In this document: positions 5,652-14,395 of the stretch, piece after piece
How the letters are laid out: each line of letters opens with the position of its first letter
How positions within the stretch are numbered: position 1 is the first letter of the stretch
DNA from: Candidatus Woesearchaeota archaeon
GTDB lineage: Archaea; Nanobdellota; Nanobdellia; Woesearchaeales; UBA11576
Reading direction: 5' to 3'
Assembly (NCBI GenBank): GCA_013203345.1
Contig: JABMQF010000054.1
Coordinates: 1-41,728, forward strand
DNA: 41,728 nt
Position numbers and translations under genes: made by a program
Notes under the pieces: generated by a model
The model's database searches: none
What the model was told of the DNA's origin: nothing
The model's input: the letters and a program-made list of their open reading frames with translations, nothing else

Positions 5652-7808
5652 ATGAAGACAAGATATTTAGCTCTGATAGCGGGAATCTTTATGGTACTTG
5701 GTCTTCTGACAAGTTATCATGGTAGTGTAGGGTGGACATGGATAATCATCATGGCATCTCTTGTCGCTTTCCTTGTCAAGTTTGGCCTTGCGCTCTGGAT
5801 ACTGCTGCTTAATCATAATTCTCGTGTGAATCGTTTCTTTGCTGCTGTGTTCATTGGTCAGGCTGTTTGGGATCTTGGAAAGTTTGTGATGTGGCTTACA
5901 CCTTACGAGCCTACTGCCATGATTTGGGCAAAGATATCCTATACTGGTTACATACTTTCAGTTTTTTTCATGCTTAATTTCGTCTGGGCTTTTCTTAAGA
6001 AAAAGAATTTCTTCACGACAAAATATGGTAGGATTGTTTTTTATGCACCTATGGTTTTTATGCTTGGCGCGTTATGGGTTGGAAACCAGGTTATTGTCGA
6101 TCTTATTCCGCCAAATGTTATGAGTTATGGATATGGTATTGAATTGTGGAGTTATTCATATGGTGCGGTATACAATTATTTTTTTGTCTGGTTCCAGGCG
6201 CTACCTTTCCTTTATGCTTTTATGCATTTTGTGTTTAGGTATTTCTATGGGCAGAGGAATGACAAGAAGAAGCAGATGCTTTATTTATTGGTTGGAAGCG
6301 CGTTCCCCATAATGATAGGTATTCCGACAGGTGTGCTGTTACCTTTCTTTGATATTTATCTTCCTCCTCACAACAACCTGCTTTCGCTTGTGATGTCTGT
6401 GTTCATAGCAATAGGTATCATAAAGTATAAGTTCCTGACTATACAGCCCATAGGTGAGCATATAGTTCCTGGCAGGAAATTAGAGCATAAGCTTGCTCAG
6501 AAGTACTTGCTGCAGACAGGTAAGAGTTATTTCATAACGCACGAGAGGTCCAGTGACATAGCGCATAAGGTTATGTTAACTCATCTGTACAGGAATCGTT
6601 ATGGTCTTATCATAACTGCTCGTAATCCTACGAGTGTACGACAAGATTATGGTATTGAGACAACACCTATTGTCTGGCTGACAGACACAGATACTCAGCA
6701 GCTTTCAGTCGATCCGATAGATATACAGCAGTTGTATGAGACTATCCATATGTTTGTTCGTAAGGTGCCTAACGCGATTGTGCTGATTGACGGTCTTGAT
6801 TATCTTATCCAGCATAACAATTTTGAGAAGATACTGCATTTCATAACGCAGATTAGGCTTGTTGTTGTGCAGAATGGTGCTTGTCTTATTATTACAAAGG
6901 GTTCTGCAGTCCTTACGCATAAGCAGGAGCGTATGATTAATCAGCATCTTGTGGCCCTTCCTTTTGAAGCAAGAAGAGAAGATGATTCAGACAAGGATAA
7001 GGTTAAGTATTCAGGACATATTAATTATGTGTTGATAGGTCATAACCCTTTGTCTCAGTCTATTGTCAGCGAGTTCGAAAAGCGTCACATAGTACCAACT
7101 TTGATTGAGAAACAAGATATCTTGGCGCACTACCTTAAAGGTAGCATAAAGCATATACAAGGAGATCCTTTGACGAGTAAAGTGCTTGAGAACGCAGGAG
7201 TGGGCAAGCCTTCGACTGTTGTTATAATAACTCTTGAGGATGACTCTGATGTTATACTGTGTATTAACAAGATACGCCAGATATCTGATTCTGTCAAGAT
7301 AATAACAAGTCTTCATGATTATAATTTTATGTCTATTGCAGTAAAAGCTGGTGCTGATAGTGTGGTGCCTTCTGCGGCGATAGGTGGGAGACTTATCTCC
7401 CTTTCTTTGTCATCTCCTGCAATAGTCAAGTGGGTTATGGACAGCACAACTTATTCTGCTCCTGAGCTTGAGCTGATAGAGCTTGTTGCAAGTTCTGGCG
7501 TACTTGTCGGGAAGACAATAGGTGCTATTGACAAAAAGCTTGGTAAGGCAGGAAACATAATTGGTATCAAGACTGCAAGAGGTCTTATACCTATACCTGA
7601 TGATGCCTATACTCTTGAGAAAGGTGACCGCCTTGTGGTTGAGGTGAGTATGAAAATTATACCAGAGGATCGCAATATTGCTAATCTTATTGGATGCGTT
7701 CTTTGTGAGAAGAGAGGTAAGGTAAGCGGTAGGCGCAAAGGATTGAAAGGTTTGAAGAAAAAGGCAGTGCGAATTAAACGTGTGAATTCTAAATCTAAAA
7801 AGAAGTAG
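5652..7808 (+). CDS. 7TM sensor-DUF835-RCK (TrkA-N/TrkA-C) fusion protein
   Basis: A 718-aa multidomain membrane protein. Residues 1-265 hold about eight hydrophobic segments resembling the N-terminal 7TM region of some histidine kinases (NRFFAAVFIGQAVWDLGKF, then W-AKISYTGYILS, ending AIGIIKYKFLTI). Residues of about 275-440 match the archaeal DUF835 pattern (YFITHERS, YGLIITARNPTSV, PIVWLTD, IVLIDGLDYLIQHNNFEKIL). Residues 455-600 form a TrkA-N domain (INYVLIGHNPLSQSIV, GDPLTSKVLENAGV, AGADSVVPSAAIGGR) and 605-675 a TrkA-C domain. The tail is strongly basic. No kinase domain is present. Placed directly after the K+ channel, it likely senses a membrane or cytosolic signal and co-assembles with or modulates the channel. 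That role is inference. Confidence 0.85.
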   Translation: MKTRYLALIAGIFMVLGLLTSYHGSVGWTWIIIMASLVAFLVKFGLALWILLLNHNSRVNRFFAAVFIGQAVWDLGKFVMWLTPYEPTAMIWAKISYTGYILSVFFMLNFVWAFLKKKNFFTTKYGRIVFYAPMVFMLGALWVGNQVIVDLIPPNVMSYGYGIELWSYSYGAVYNYFFVWFQALPFLYAFMHFVFRYFYGQRNDKKKQMLYLLVGSAFPIMIGIPTGVLLPFFDIYLPPHNNLLSLVMSVFIAIGIIKYKFLTIQPIGEHIVPGRKLEHKLAQKYLLQTGKSYFITHERSSDIAHKVMLTHLYRNRYGLIITARNPTSVRQDYGIETTPIVWLTDTDTQQLSVDPIDIQQLYETIHMFVRKVPNAIVLIDGLDYLIQHNNFEKILHFITQIRLVVVQNGACLIITKGSAVLTHKQERMINQHLVALPFEARREDDSDKDKVKYSGHINYVLIGHNPLSQSIVSEFEKRHIVPTLIEKQDILAHYLKGSIKHIQGDPLTSKVLENAGVGKPSTVVIITLEDDSDVILCINKIRQISDSVKIITSLHDYNFMSIAVKAGADSVVPSAAIGGRLISLSLSSPAIVKWVMDSTTYSAPELELIELVASSGVLVGKTIGAIDKKLGKAGNIIGIKTARGLIPIPDDAYTLEKGDRLVVEVSMKIIPEDRNIANLIGCVLCEKRGKVSGRRKGLKGLKKKAVRIKRVNSKSKKK

Positions 7809-7919
7809 TGGTAGTGGTTGTAGTAGTGGTGTGTTGCTTATTTGAAACACTATTTGTCATGCACGAATCATCAACTAAGGGGCATAAGATTAATAAGGTG
7901 GTTATTCATCATTAAATAT

Positions 7920-8444
7920 ATGGAGATTCAAAATTATGCCCAGACCACTTTTGAAACTTGTTTGGCTGTAAACTTATTACAATTGACTGAAAAGAAGATT
8001 TCTAAAAAAGAAGAATTAAATACAATTAATTATGCTATGAATTTTTCAAAAGATAATTTTACAATTGGTCACTTGGATTTTATGGCCAAAAATCATAATT
8101 TAGGTCTCGATTTCTATGTTGATAATAAGTGGTTCTTAGCTTTCATCAACAAATTTAAGTTTTCGAATAAAATTGATGTCATCCATAAAAAAATCGATTT
8201 AAATTTAATCAATGACCGAATAAAAATATCGCCAGCTATTGTTTATCTGGATTCATTCGCCTTGTGGAAAATCACTCACGCACCACATTTCATAATTGTG
8301 ATTCAACCAACTAAATACGGCTATAAAATCTATGATCCGTGGGATGGAAAAATTAAAACGATTAGTTCTGATACTTTATCAAAGGGCATAATTAATTTAA
8401 GAAATCTTCTAAAATACTGTCCACAGTTAATTCAAAAGAAGTAG
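7920..8444 (+). CDS. Peptidase C39-like / papain-fold cysteine protease-like protein
   Basis: A 174-aa protein from the ATG at 7920. The track start at 7842 adds a lead that matches nothing. It begins MEIQNYAQTTFETCLAVNLLQL, with the Gln and Cys placed as in C39-like peptidases (oxyanion Gln, nucleophile Cys). A catalytic-type His lies in THAPHFIIVI and an Asp in YDPWDGK, which completes a Cys-His-Asp set in the right order. There is no signal peptide or ABC domain, so it is a free domain. It is much more AT-rich than the K+ channel genes before it, suggesting separate origin. It could process a peptide or be a bacteriocin-type helper. No substrate gene is recognisable nearby. Confidence 0.65.
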   Translation: MEIQNYAQTTFETCLAVNLLQLTEKKISKKEELNTINYAMNFSKDNFTIGHLDFMAKNHNLGLDFYVDNKWFLAFINKFKFSNKIDVIHKKIDLNLINDRIKISPAIVYLDSFALWKITHAPHFIIVIQPTKYGYKIYDPWDGKIKTISSDTLSKGIINLRNLLKYCPQLIQKK

Positions 8445-8477
8445 CACCCATTGGTTTACTCCTCTGAGCCTTCTGCT

Positions 8478-8871
8478 CTGTCAATGAAGGTGCGCTTATC
8501 CAGCCTTTGCAAAGATGCTTGTTCAGTTTGGAAAAGGTGCTTGGTCAGCTTTTAGAAAGAATATTTTTGTCTAAATTCTATTTTCCCCGAAGGGGCCCCT
8601 TAGACTATCGATTCTTTATATGAATTTTTAGTAGTTTTGACATTGAAATTTTTACATTCCTGAATAGGATTCTTTGTCTTGCTGAAATTGGATTCTTTAC
8701 CTTGCCGAGAATTAGATTCTTTACCTTCCTGACCTGGCATGGCTTGCTGCCTGCGCAATACCAATGCCGCGTTCGCACTGCTGTGTCATTTGATGTTGTT
8801 CGCCCAACTGCGTTAGGTTTTTTTAAGTTAGGGGCTTAGGCTCGCTAGGTGGCAACGGTAGCACAAGTAGC
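8478..8871 (+). repeat. Dispersed structured repeat, copy 2
   Basis: Same order as copy 1: TCTGTCAATGAAGG and CCTTTGCAAAGATGCTTGTTCAG; hairpin CCCCGAAGGGG; CTATCGATTCTTTATATG; a degenerate roughly 24-nt tandem tract (ATTGGATTCTTTACCTTGC and variants, about 8670-8735); then the terminal domain 8746-8871, exactly 126 nt like copy 1. Outer arms are GCTGCCTGCGC and GCACAAGTAGC, partly weakened. GCTCGCACTGCTGTG, GCCCAACTGCGTTAGG and GGCTCGCTAGG are kept. It ends 3 nt before the stop of the convergent ABC gene, so it could also serve as that gene's 3' end. No gene is seen in this gap. Confidence 0.75.
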
Positions 8872-8874
8872 TTT

Positions 8875-10587
8875 TTAGAACCCTGTCAATTCTCTATATA
8901 ACTTATTTTTCAGAAGTTGTTTGTGTGTTCCCATTTCATTGATGATTGTATGATTGTTTCTACGATTGAGTATTATTATATTGTCTGCTTTTGTTAGTAT
9001 TGCAGGATTATTTGTCACAACTAGTATGGTTGTGCTCTTTCTAAGTTTGTAAAGGGAATTTGCGACTTTTGATGCTGATTTGTTGTCCATCCCTTCGAGA
9101 GGTTTGTCCAGGAGAAGTATTTCTGGTTCTCTTATCAGTGCTCTCGAGAGTGCCAATCTCCTTACCTGATCTTCACTTAGTATACCGCTTTCCCTGTCAA
9201 CATAGGTGTGTGATTTTTTAGGTAGTCTTAAGATTAGATTATCCATTCCTGTCATTTCTGTGTATTTCTTGATATTACCTTGTGGTGTTGCATAGAGTAT
9301 ATTTTTCAGGATTGTATCTGAGAAAAGGAATGGTTCTTGATTGAGTACAGCCATATGGTGTCTTACTGATTTGGTTGTATATTTTTCAATTTCATTTCCA
9401 TCTAAGAGTATTTTTCCTCTGTCTTGTTCAACTGTTCTCAGTAGGAGATTAAGTATTGTGGTTTTGCCTGTTCCGCTTGGGCCAACAATTGCAACCATTG
9501 TTTTTGGTTTTATATCTATGTTAAGGTTCTTGAATAATATATTTTTGCCGAATGATTGGCATATATTATTAAGTGATATATGTCCTTCCACATTAACTAT
9601 GGTTTCTTTACCTTCTTTGACAGGTTTTGTGTCGTGCAATGTGCTGAACACTCTTTTTGCAGTGACGCCGAGTGTCTGGAATTCAAATTCTTTGCTTGCA
9701 AGAGCTTCTATAGGTCCAAATAGTCTTGGCATCAGCATGCTGAACGCAAGCAGTGTGCCGACCTGGAACCTGCCCTGTATGATTTCATATGTTGCAAATA
9801 GTAGGACTGCGTAGGGTGCAAGGTCCATGATGATTGATATCGCGCTGCTTAGTTTGAGTGAGAATTTTTCGTAGTCATACTCGAGGTCATTATAGCTTTT
9901 AAGGTGTGCTTCCAGGTCTCTTAGTTCGTGGTTTTTCCTGTTGTTTGAGATTATTTCTTTTAGGCCTGCTATCTTTTCCTGTATTGTGTTGTAGACATCA
10001 GCGTATCTTTTCTTGATTGCAGTGTATTTTTTTCTCACAATGCGGTTGATAGGTAGTATCATTATTACTAGCAGAGGGACAAATGCGAGCGCGACAAGTG
10101 TTAGTTTCCAGCTGATGATGAACATGTATGTGACTGTTATCGCTATTGCTATGATGTCGAGGATAGGTGAGATGATAAGATCGAATGTTGAGCTTGTCAC
10201 TTCTTCTGTGTCATCCACCATTCTTTCCAGTATCTGTCCTTTGTTAAGTTGTATGTGGTGTGAATAAGGTAGAGATAGCAGTTTGTTGAAGAAGTCTCCT
10301 TGCAATTTTCTTGTGACCTTTAGGTTGATGCCTGTGACCATGAGGTCCTGGATATAATTTATCACTAACATTATGAGGTGGATGCCGAACACAGCAATCA
10401 TCATCATCAGCACCATGTTAAGGTTTTTTGAAGGGATGGCGACATCGATGATTCTCTTGAAAATCTCAACAGGAACAAGAGATATCACTACGCTTATCAC
10501 GCTCATAAGGAATATCAAAACAAGTTTGAACTTGTATTTCTTGAGATAAGATAGAGAATAAAGTACGTATCTTAGATTTGATGCCAT
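8875..10587 (-). CDS. ABC exporter (TMD-NBD half transporter) with degenerate ATPase site
   Basis: A 570-aa MsbA/LmrA-type half transporter: six transmembrane helices in residues 1-300, nucleotide-binding domain from about 335. Walker A is intact (GPSGTGKTT) and a Q-loop Gln is present (AVLNQEPFLF). Other key positions are changed: the signature is LSEDQ instead of LSGGQ, the catalytic Glu after Walker B is Lys (ILLLDKPLEGMD), and the switch His is replaced (VVTNNPAI). The A-loop Tyr is also not evident. A homodimer would hydrolyse ATP poorly, so it may pair with an intact half transporter encoded elsewhere, or act in a slow or regulatory way. Start: Shine-Dalgarno AGAGGT 4 nt before the ATG and a TATA box upstream (TTTTTATAAC). 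Confidence 0.88.
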   Translation of the reverse strand: MASNLRYVLYSLSYLKKYKFKLVLIFLMSVISVVISLVPVEIFKRIIDVAIPSKNLNMVLMMMIAVFGIHLIMLVINYIQDLMVTGINLKVTRKLQGDFFNKLLSLPYSHHIQLNKGQILERMVDDTEEVTSSTFDLIISPILDIIAIAITVTYMFIISWKLTLVALAFVPLLVIMILPINRIVRKKYTAIKKRYADVYNTIQEKIAGLKEIISNNRKNHELRDLEAHLKSYNDLEYDYEKFSLKLSSAISIIMDLAPYAVLLFATYEIIQGRFQVGTLLAFSMLMPRLFGPIEALASKEFEFQTLGVTAKRVFSTLHDTKPVKEGKETIVNVEGHISLNNICQSFGKNILFKNLNIDIKPKTMVAIVGPSGTGKTTILNLLLRTVEQDRGKILLDGNEIEKYTTKSVRHHMAVLNQEPFLFSDTILKNILYATPQGNIKKYTEMTGMDNLILRLPKKSHTYVDRESGILSEDQVRRLALSRALIREPEILLLDKPLEGMDNKSASKVANSLYKLRKSTTILVVTNNPAILTKADNIIILNRRNNHTIINEMGTHKQLLKNKLYRELTGF

Positions 10588-10648
10588 GTTACCTCTTTTA
10601 TTATTGGTATATGCGGTTAAAGGTTATAAAAACTTTTTGATTGACTAC

Positions 10649-12442
10649 TCATTTCAGTGTCGGCTTCTTCCTTATCATCACTGCAGCAAGCAGGTAGAAC
10701 ACAACAAGCATTCCTGCCATGATGGCTAATTTTGTGGTATCCAGGCCTGTGTGATATATTGTGATATTTTCAATCAGGTTTATGTTGAGTGTCAATGGCA
10801 GGTATTCTGAGCCTATCCTTACTAATTGATCCATTAGTTCTGGAGGTGAGAACGCTCCTGAAAGGAACATAAGTGGGAAGCCAAGTACCAGGCAAGTCAG
10901 CAATGAGGTATTCTCTGATCTTGATACAGAGCCTATCAACACACCAAGGGATATGTAGACCAGTGCTGAAATCATAAGAACTATTATCAGTTCAATTCCG
11001 ATAGCCATTCCAACTCCAAAGACATATGTTGCCAGAATCATAGCGGCTATTGTCATGAGGCTCAGCAGGAGCAGGTATATCATTTTTTCAAAAAGGTAGA
11101 AGAACATGGATATTGGTGACAGAAATATGCGGGCCATGGTTCCTCCTTTTCTCTCGTTGACGATTTGTGATGAGGATACAAAAAGTGTGATGAACAGCAG
11201 GAGTATTGATATGAGTGCGGGTAGGTTGTAGAATATTTGTAGTTTCTCTTTGAATACTGGCATTACTTCGACATGGACTGGTCTGAGTATTGTTGCAGGG
11301 TCTTTTTGAACATATGTGTCAAGAACTTCTATTGTGTTGTTCAATTCGTCTGTGATTCTAATAAGGTCATCAAGGAATGTGTTCAGGCTATTATCCAGCT
11401 GTTCTATGCTTTCTGTGATGTTGTCTGTCTTATCTTCAAGGTATATTATGTTTGATCTGACTGATTCTATGCCTTTGCGCAGTTCCGAACCCTTAGCTGA
11501 ACTGCTCGCAACAACATTTACAAGTCTGTCTATGCTTTCCTGAACTTGAGCAGATCTATCATTGAGTTCTATTATTTTTGAATTCAGTTCATTTCTTCCA
11601 GACACGAGTTCTGTGGATAGTGATTCTATGTATTTGTCTGTGAAGTTCAGCAAGGGGCATACAGGATCGAGTGATGCGTTGCCGCAGTACATTGTGCGGT
11701 ACCATTCAGATTCTCTTTTGTAGTCTGTGATGTTTGCTGTGTAGTTGACAGGCAGCAACATAGGTATTTCAGCTTCAATGCCGTTTATTGATTCATCAAC
11801 ATAGTCCAGTTCAATCTCTAGCGTGTTTAGAAACCCTACAACCTCTTCGACAGATGCCTTCTGAGAATCGAAATCAATTGAGTCAAGCTCTGTTTTTATT
11901 TCTTTGAGCTCTTTTCTCATTTGTACTGCAACAGGTTTTGCTTTTTCGAGGTTTACCACAAGGAACCTGAGGTTGTCATTAAGCTCTTTGAGCTGCTTCC
12001 ATGCCTCCCGGATGAATGCTGTGCCTATTTCTTCATTGAGGTCTGACACATATGCCTTCACAGCATTGGTTGTAACGACTGCAGTGGTCTGTTTGGAGTT
12101 GTCAATGAAAAGACTGAGCTCTGTTCCTCTTCCGTCTATTAAGTCTTGTCTGAACTTTTCAGGTATTACTATCGCTCCGCGGAACTCTCCTGATGTTACT
12201 TTTTCAGCCACTTCTGTTTCACAGTTACCTGTGAACATGGTTGTCTCAAATATCTGTGAGTTGAGGTCAAAGCCCCTACCGTCCCTGTCGCAGATCGCGA
12301 GCCCTACACCTCTTATGTTATCTGCGACGTCTGAGAATGCGTATATGTTGATAAGTATTGATAGTATTATGAATGGTGTTAGGAGTACAATAACCAGGCT
12401 TTTTCGATCTCTGAGAAATAACTTTATGTCGTTCAGCAACAT
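10649..12442 (-). CDS. ABC-2 type permease with large extracytoplasmic coiled-coil domain
   Basis: Permease partner of the ATPase gene just upstream. From the ATG at 12442 (MLLNDIKLFLRDRKSLVIV) there is one N-terminal TM, then about 360 extracytoplasmic residues rich in heptad-like coiled coil (ELRKGIESVRSNIIYLEDK and others) with a Cys pair (MYCGN...PVCPLL), then five or more C-terminal TMs including ERKGGTMARIFLSPIS. This is the YhgE/Pip-like ABC2_membrane_3 layout. The ORF track start (12499) would overlap the ATPase gene by 38 nt; the later ATG leaves 19 nt and matches the usual cytosolic lead. The likely job is export or lipid or polymer handling; the substrate is unknown. Confidence 0.85.
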   Translation of the reverse strand: MLLNDIKLFLRDRKSLVIVLLTPFIILSILINIYAFSDVADNIRGVGLAICDRDGRGFDLNSQIFETTMFTGNCETEVAEKVTSGEFRGAIVIPEKFRQDLIDGRGTELSLFIDNSKQTTAVVTTNAVKAYVSDLNEEIGTAFIREAWKQLKELNDNLRFLVVNLEKAKPVAVQMRKELKEIKTELDSIDFDSQKASVEEVVGFLNTLEIELDYVDESINGIEAEIPMLLPVNYTANITDYKRESEWYRTMYCGNASLDPVCPLLNFTDKYIESLSTELVSGRNELNSKIIELNDRSAQVQESIDRLVNVVASSSAKGSELRKGIESVRSNIIYLEDKTDNITESIEQLDNSLNTFLDDLIRITDELNNTIEVLDTYVQKDPATILRPVHVEVMPVFKEKLQIFYNLPALISILLLFITLFVSSSQIVNERKGGTMARIFLSPISMFFYLFEKMIYLLLLSLMTIAAMILATYVFGVGMAIGIELIIVLMISALVYISLGVLIGSVSRSENTSLLTCLVLGFPLMFLSGAFSPPELMDQLVRIGSEYLPLTLNINLIENITIYHTGLDTTKLAIMAGMLVVFYLLAAVMIRKKPTLK

Positions 12443-12461
12443 AGTGTCGAGCTTCTGAACA

Positions 12462-13181
12462 TTAAGCCGTGCGCTTCTCAACAGATTTCTTAAATGCATT
12501 TTCTATATTTTTCTCCTTGAATTTTTTTCTTAGTTTTTCTGGTGTGTCCTCAAACACAACCTTTCCAGCATCCATCACGATTATTCGGTCCGCGAGGTTC
12601 TCTGTCTCTATCAGGTTGTGGGTCACAAGCAGTATTGTGGTTCCTTTCTTCTTGACTTCTTTGACAACTTCCCACAGTGTGACTCGTGACATCGGATCAA
12701 CACCTGCTTCTGGCTCGTCAAGGATGAGTATTTTAGGATTGTGCATCATAGCTATTGCCATATTTAGCCTTCTTTTCATACCTCCTGAGAGGTCTTTGGC
12801 CAGAGCATTTTTCTTGTGGTTTAGCTGGAGAAGTTTCAATAGTTCATGTGCTCTTTTCTTAGCTTCCTTTAGCTCTACATCGTTTAGGTTTCCGAAGTAG
12901 ACAAGGTTTTCCATGAGTGTCAGGTTGCCAAAGAAGCTGTCGTCTTGTGGTGCCCATCCTATCACGCGCGATCGCTGCTTTTGACTCATCAGCTTGCCGT
13001 TATACTTTATTGAACCTGCAGTCTCTTTTAGAAATCCGACTATTATCTTGATAGACACAGTCTTTCCACTGCCGTTAGTTCCCAGAAGAGAAACTAGTTC
13101 ACCTTCGTTGAGCTTGAATGATATTCCGTCCAGGGCAGTGAAGTCCCTGAACCTCTTGACAATATTCTTCACCTCTAACAT
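12462..13181 (-). CDS. ABC transporter ATP-binding protein
   Basis: A 239-aa ABC ATPase of the ABC-2 (CcmA/DrrA) class with all motifs intact: Walker A LGTNGSGKT, Q-loop WAPQDDSFF, signature LSGGMKRR, Walker B ILILDEPEAGVD, switch His LLVTHNLIE. It is the first gene of a two-gene unit with the permease that follows, and would power that membrane protein from the cytosolic side. TATA-like sequences (TATATATAG region, 13190-13215) lie upstream, consistent with a short or absent leader. In contrast to the exporter at 8875, it looks catalytically competent. Confidence 0.93.
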   Translation of the reverse strand: MLEVKNIVKRFRDFTALDGISFKLNEGELVSLLGTNGSGKTVSIKIIVGFLKETAGSIKYNGKLMSQKQRSRVIGWAPQDDSFFGNLTLMENLVYFGNLNDVELKEAKKRAHELLKLLQLNHKKNALAKDLSGGMKRRLNMAIAMMHNPKILILDEPEAGVDPMSRVTLWEVVKEVKKKGTTILLVTHNLIETENLADRIIVMDAGKVVFEDTPEKLRKKFKEKNIENAFKKSVEKRTA

Positions 13182-13224
13182 GAATGTACTATATATAAAG
13201 AGCTTTTTATATGTTGTGGTGGTT

Positions 13225-13320
13225 TAATCACTCACTCAGCTCAGATACTCCCTGCCTAAACTCCAGGTTCGCCGAAGGCGCCAATCAACTATAGATTCAA
13301 TATAGGGAAAATACAAGACA
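13225..13320 (+). repeat. Solo left part of the dispersed repeat
   Basis: Matches the left part of the repeat family only: CTAAACTCCAG, hairpin CGCCGAAGGCG, then ACTATAGATTCAATATAG, equivalent to CTATCGATTCTTTATATG in copy 2. The terminal 126-nt domain is missing. The hairpin bases differ from the other copies but remain paired. The rest of this gap (to 13413) shows no gene. Confidence 0.5.
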
Positions 13321-13413
13321 CAAAACAACAAGAATTAGCACCATTACATATTCCTACTATCACCACCCCCTCAACATCTTCTGTGTCCGACCCTCAACTC
13401 TCTAATCACCCAC

Positions 13414-14277
13414 CTAGTCAACATCTGTTGGCACTGCAGGTTTCTTTTTTATTAATAATAATCCTGCAAGAATAATTAAAGCCCCTCCTGCAATCATGTT
13501 TGATGTTATCACCTCTTTGAAGAAAATAACACTAAATATCAATGCTGCTGGGACTTCCCAATATGTGAATAATGAATAATGGCTCATTTTTAATTTTTTT
13601 AGTGCAAAGAAAAATAGGAGATAAACAACTATTCCCATCAAAAAAGCATAAATTACTCCAACACTAGTTTGAGTGATTGTTGGTAATGGTTTATTGATAA
13701 AAATAAATGGCAAGAAAATAATTGCTCCAATTAAATTTTGGTAGAATATTGTTTCTGTTTTTTTATAATTCTTTAATTCTTTTTTGAAAATAGTCATAGT
13801 TAAAGAAAAAATAATTGCCGAAAGTAACATAGCACCCATGCCGATGAAATCTTTACTTCCAAAGCTGAGCTCTTTATTGGAATACATAAGTATGATGCCT
13901 ATGAAAGCTAAGGCAATAAGCAATGATGTTCTTTTACTTACTTTTTCTTTTAAGTAAATTGCACCAAAAATTGTAGCAAAAATGGGCCACGTGAACAATA
14001 GGATAACAGCATTTCCGATAGAAGTGTACAAGTATGCAACGAAGAAAAGAAATATTCTACCCGCGTTTAATCCAGATGCAACTAACATTATTTTGTAGTT
14101 TCCTTGAAATAATTTGACTTTTTTCCATGAAAGATATGCAAGTAAAATCATTACAGGAATAAAAACTCTAAAAAACGTCAGTGAAGTTGAGGGGAGGTGT
14201 AGTAGTTTAATAAAAACCCCGCTTGAACCGCCAATAGTTGCAGCGAAGATAATTGCTAAATATGGATTTAACTTCAT
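13414..14277 (-). CDS. EamA/DMT-superfamily transporter
   Basis: A 287-aa integral membrane protein with ten hydrophobic segments in two EamA repeats, as in the drug/metabolite transporter superfamily. Characteristic pieces include the first-helix GGSSGVFIKLLHL with T-S-L-TFFRVFIPVMILL, the LKEKVSKRTSLLIALAFIGIILM end of repeat one, and a second repeat ending in FFKEVITSNMIAGGALIILAGLLLIKK. Substrates in the family range from amino acids to nucleotide sugars, and none can be inferred here. A TATA box (CTATATATACC, near 14310-14320) lies about 35 nt before the ATG. The gene is AT-rich like its methyltransferase neighbour. Confidence 0.88.
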   Translation of the reverse strand: MKLNPYLAIIFAATIGGSSGVFIKLLHLPSTSLTFFRVFIPVMILLAYLSWKKVKLFQGNYKIMLVASGLNAGRIFLFFVAYLYTSIGNAVILLFTWPIFATIFGAIYLKEKVSKRTSLLIALAFIGIILMYSNKELSFGSKDFIGMGAMLLSAIIFSLTMTIFKKELKNYKKTETIFYQNLIGAIIFLPFIFINKPLPTITQTSVGVIYAFLMGIVVYLLFFFALKKLKMSHYSLFTYWEVPAALIFSVIFFKEVITSNMIAGGALIILAGLLLIKKKPAVPTDVD

Positions 14278-14395
14278 GCAGTATAAAAAGGCAGGAGTGG
14301 TATATATAGCTTTCCAGCAGGTTACGTGATGAATTGGTTTGTTCTTTAAACTTAACTTTTATTAGACTTAATCGGTGTTATTTGAGGGAGTGCAA

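Noticed and set aside
7410-7850. 146-aa minus-strand ORF
   Set aside because: Antisense to the RCK part of the 718-aa protein; Ser/Leu/Cys-rich shadow composition.
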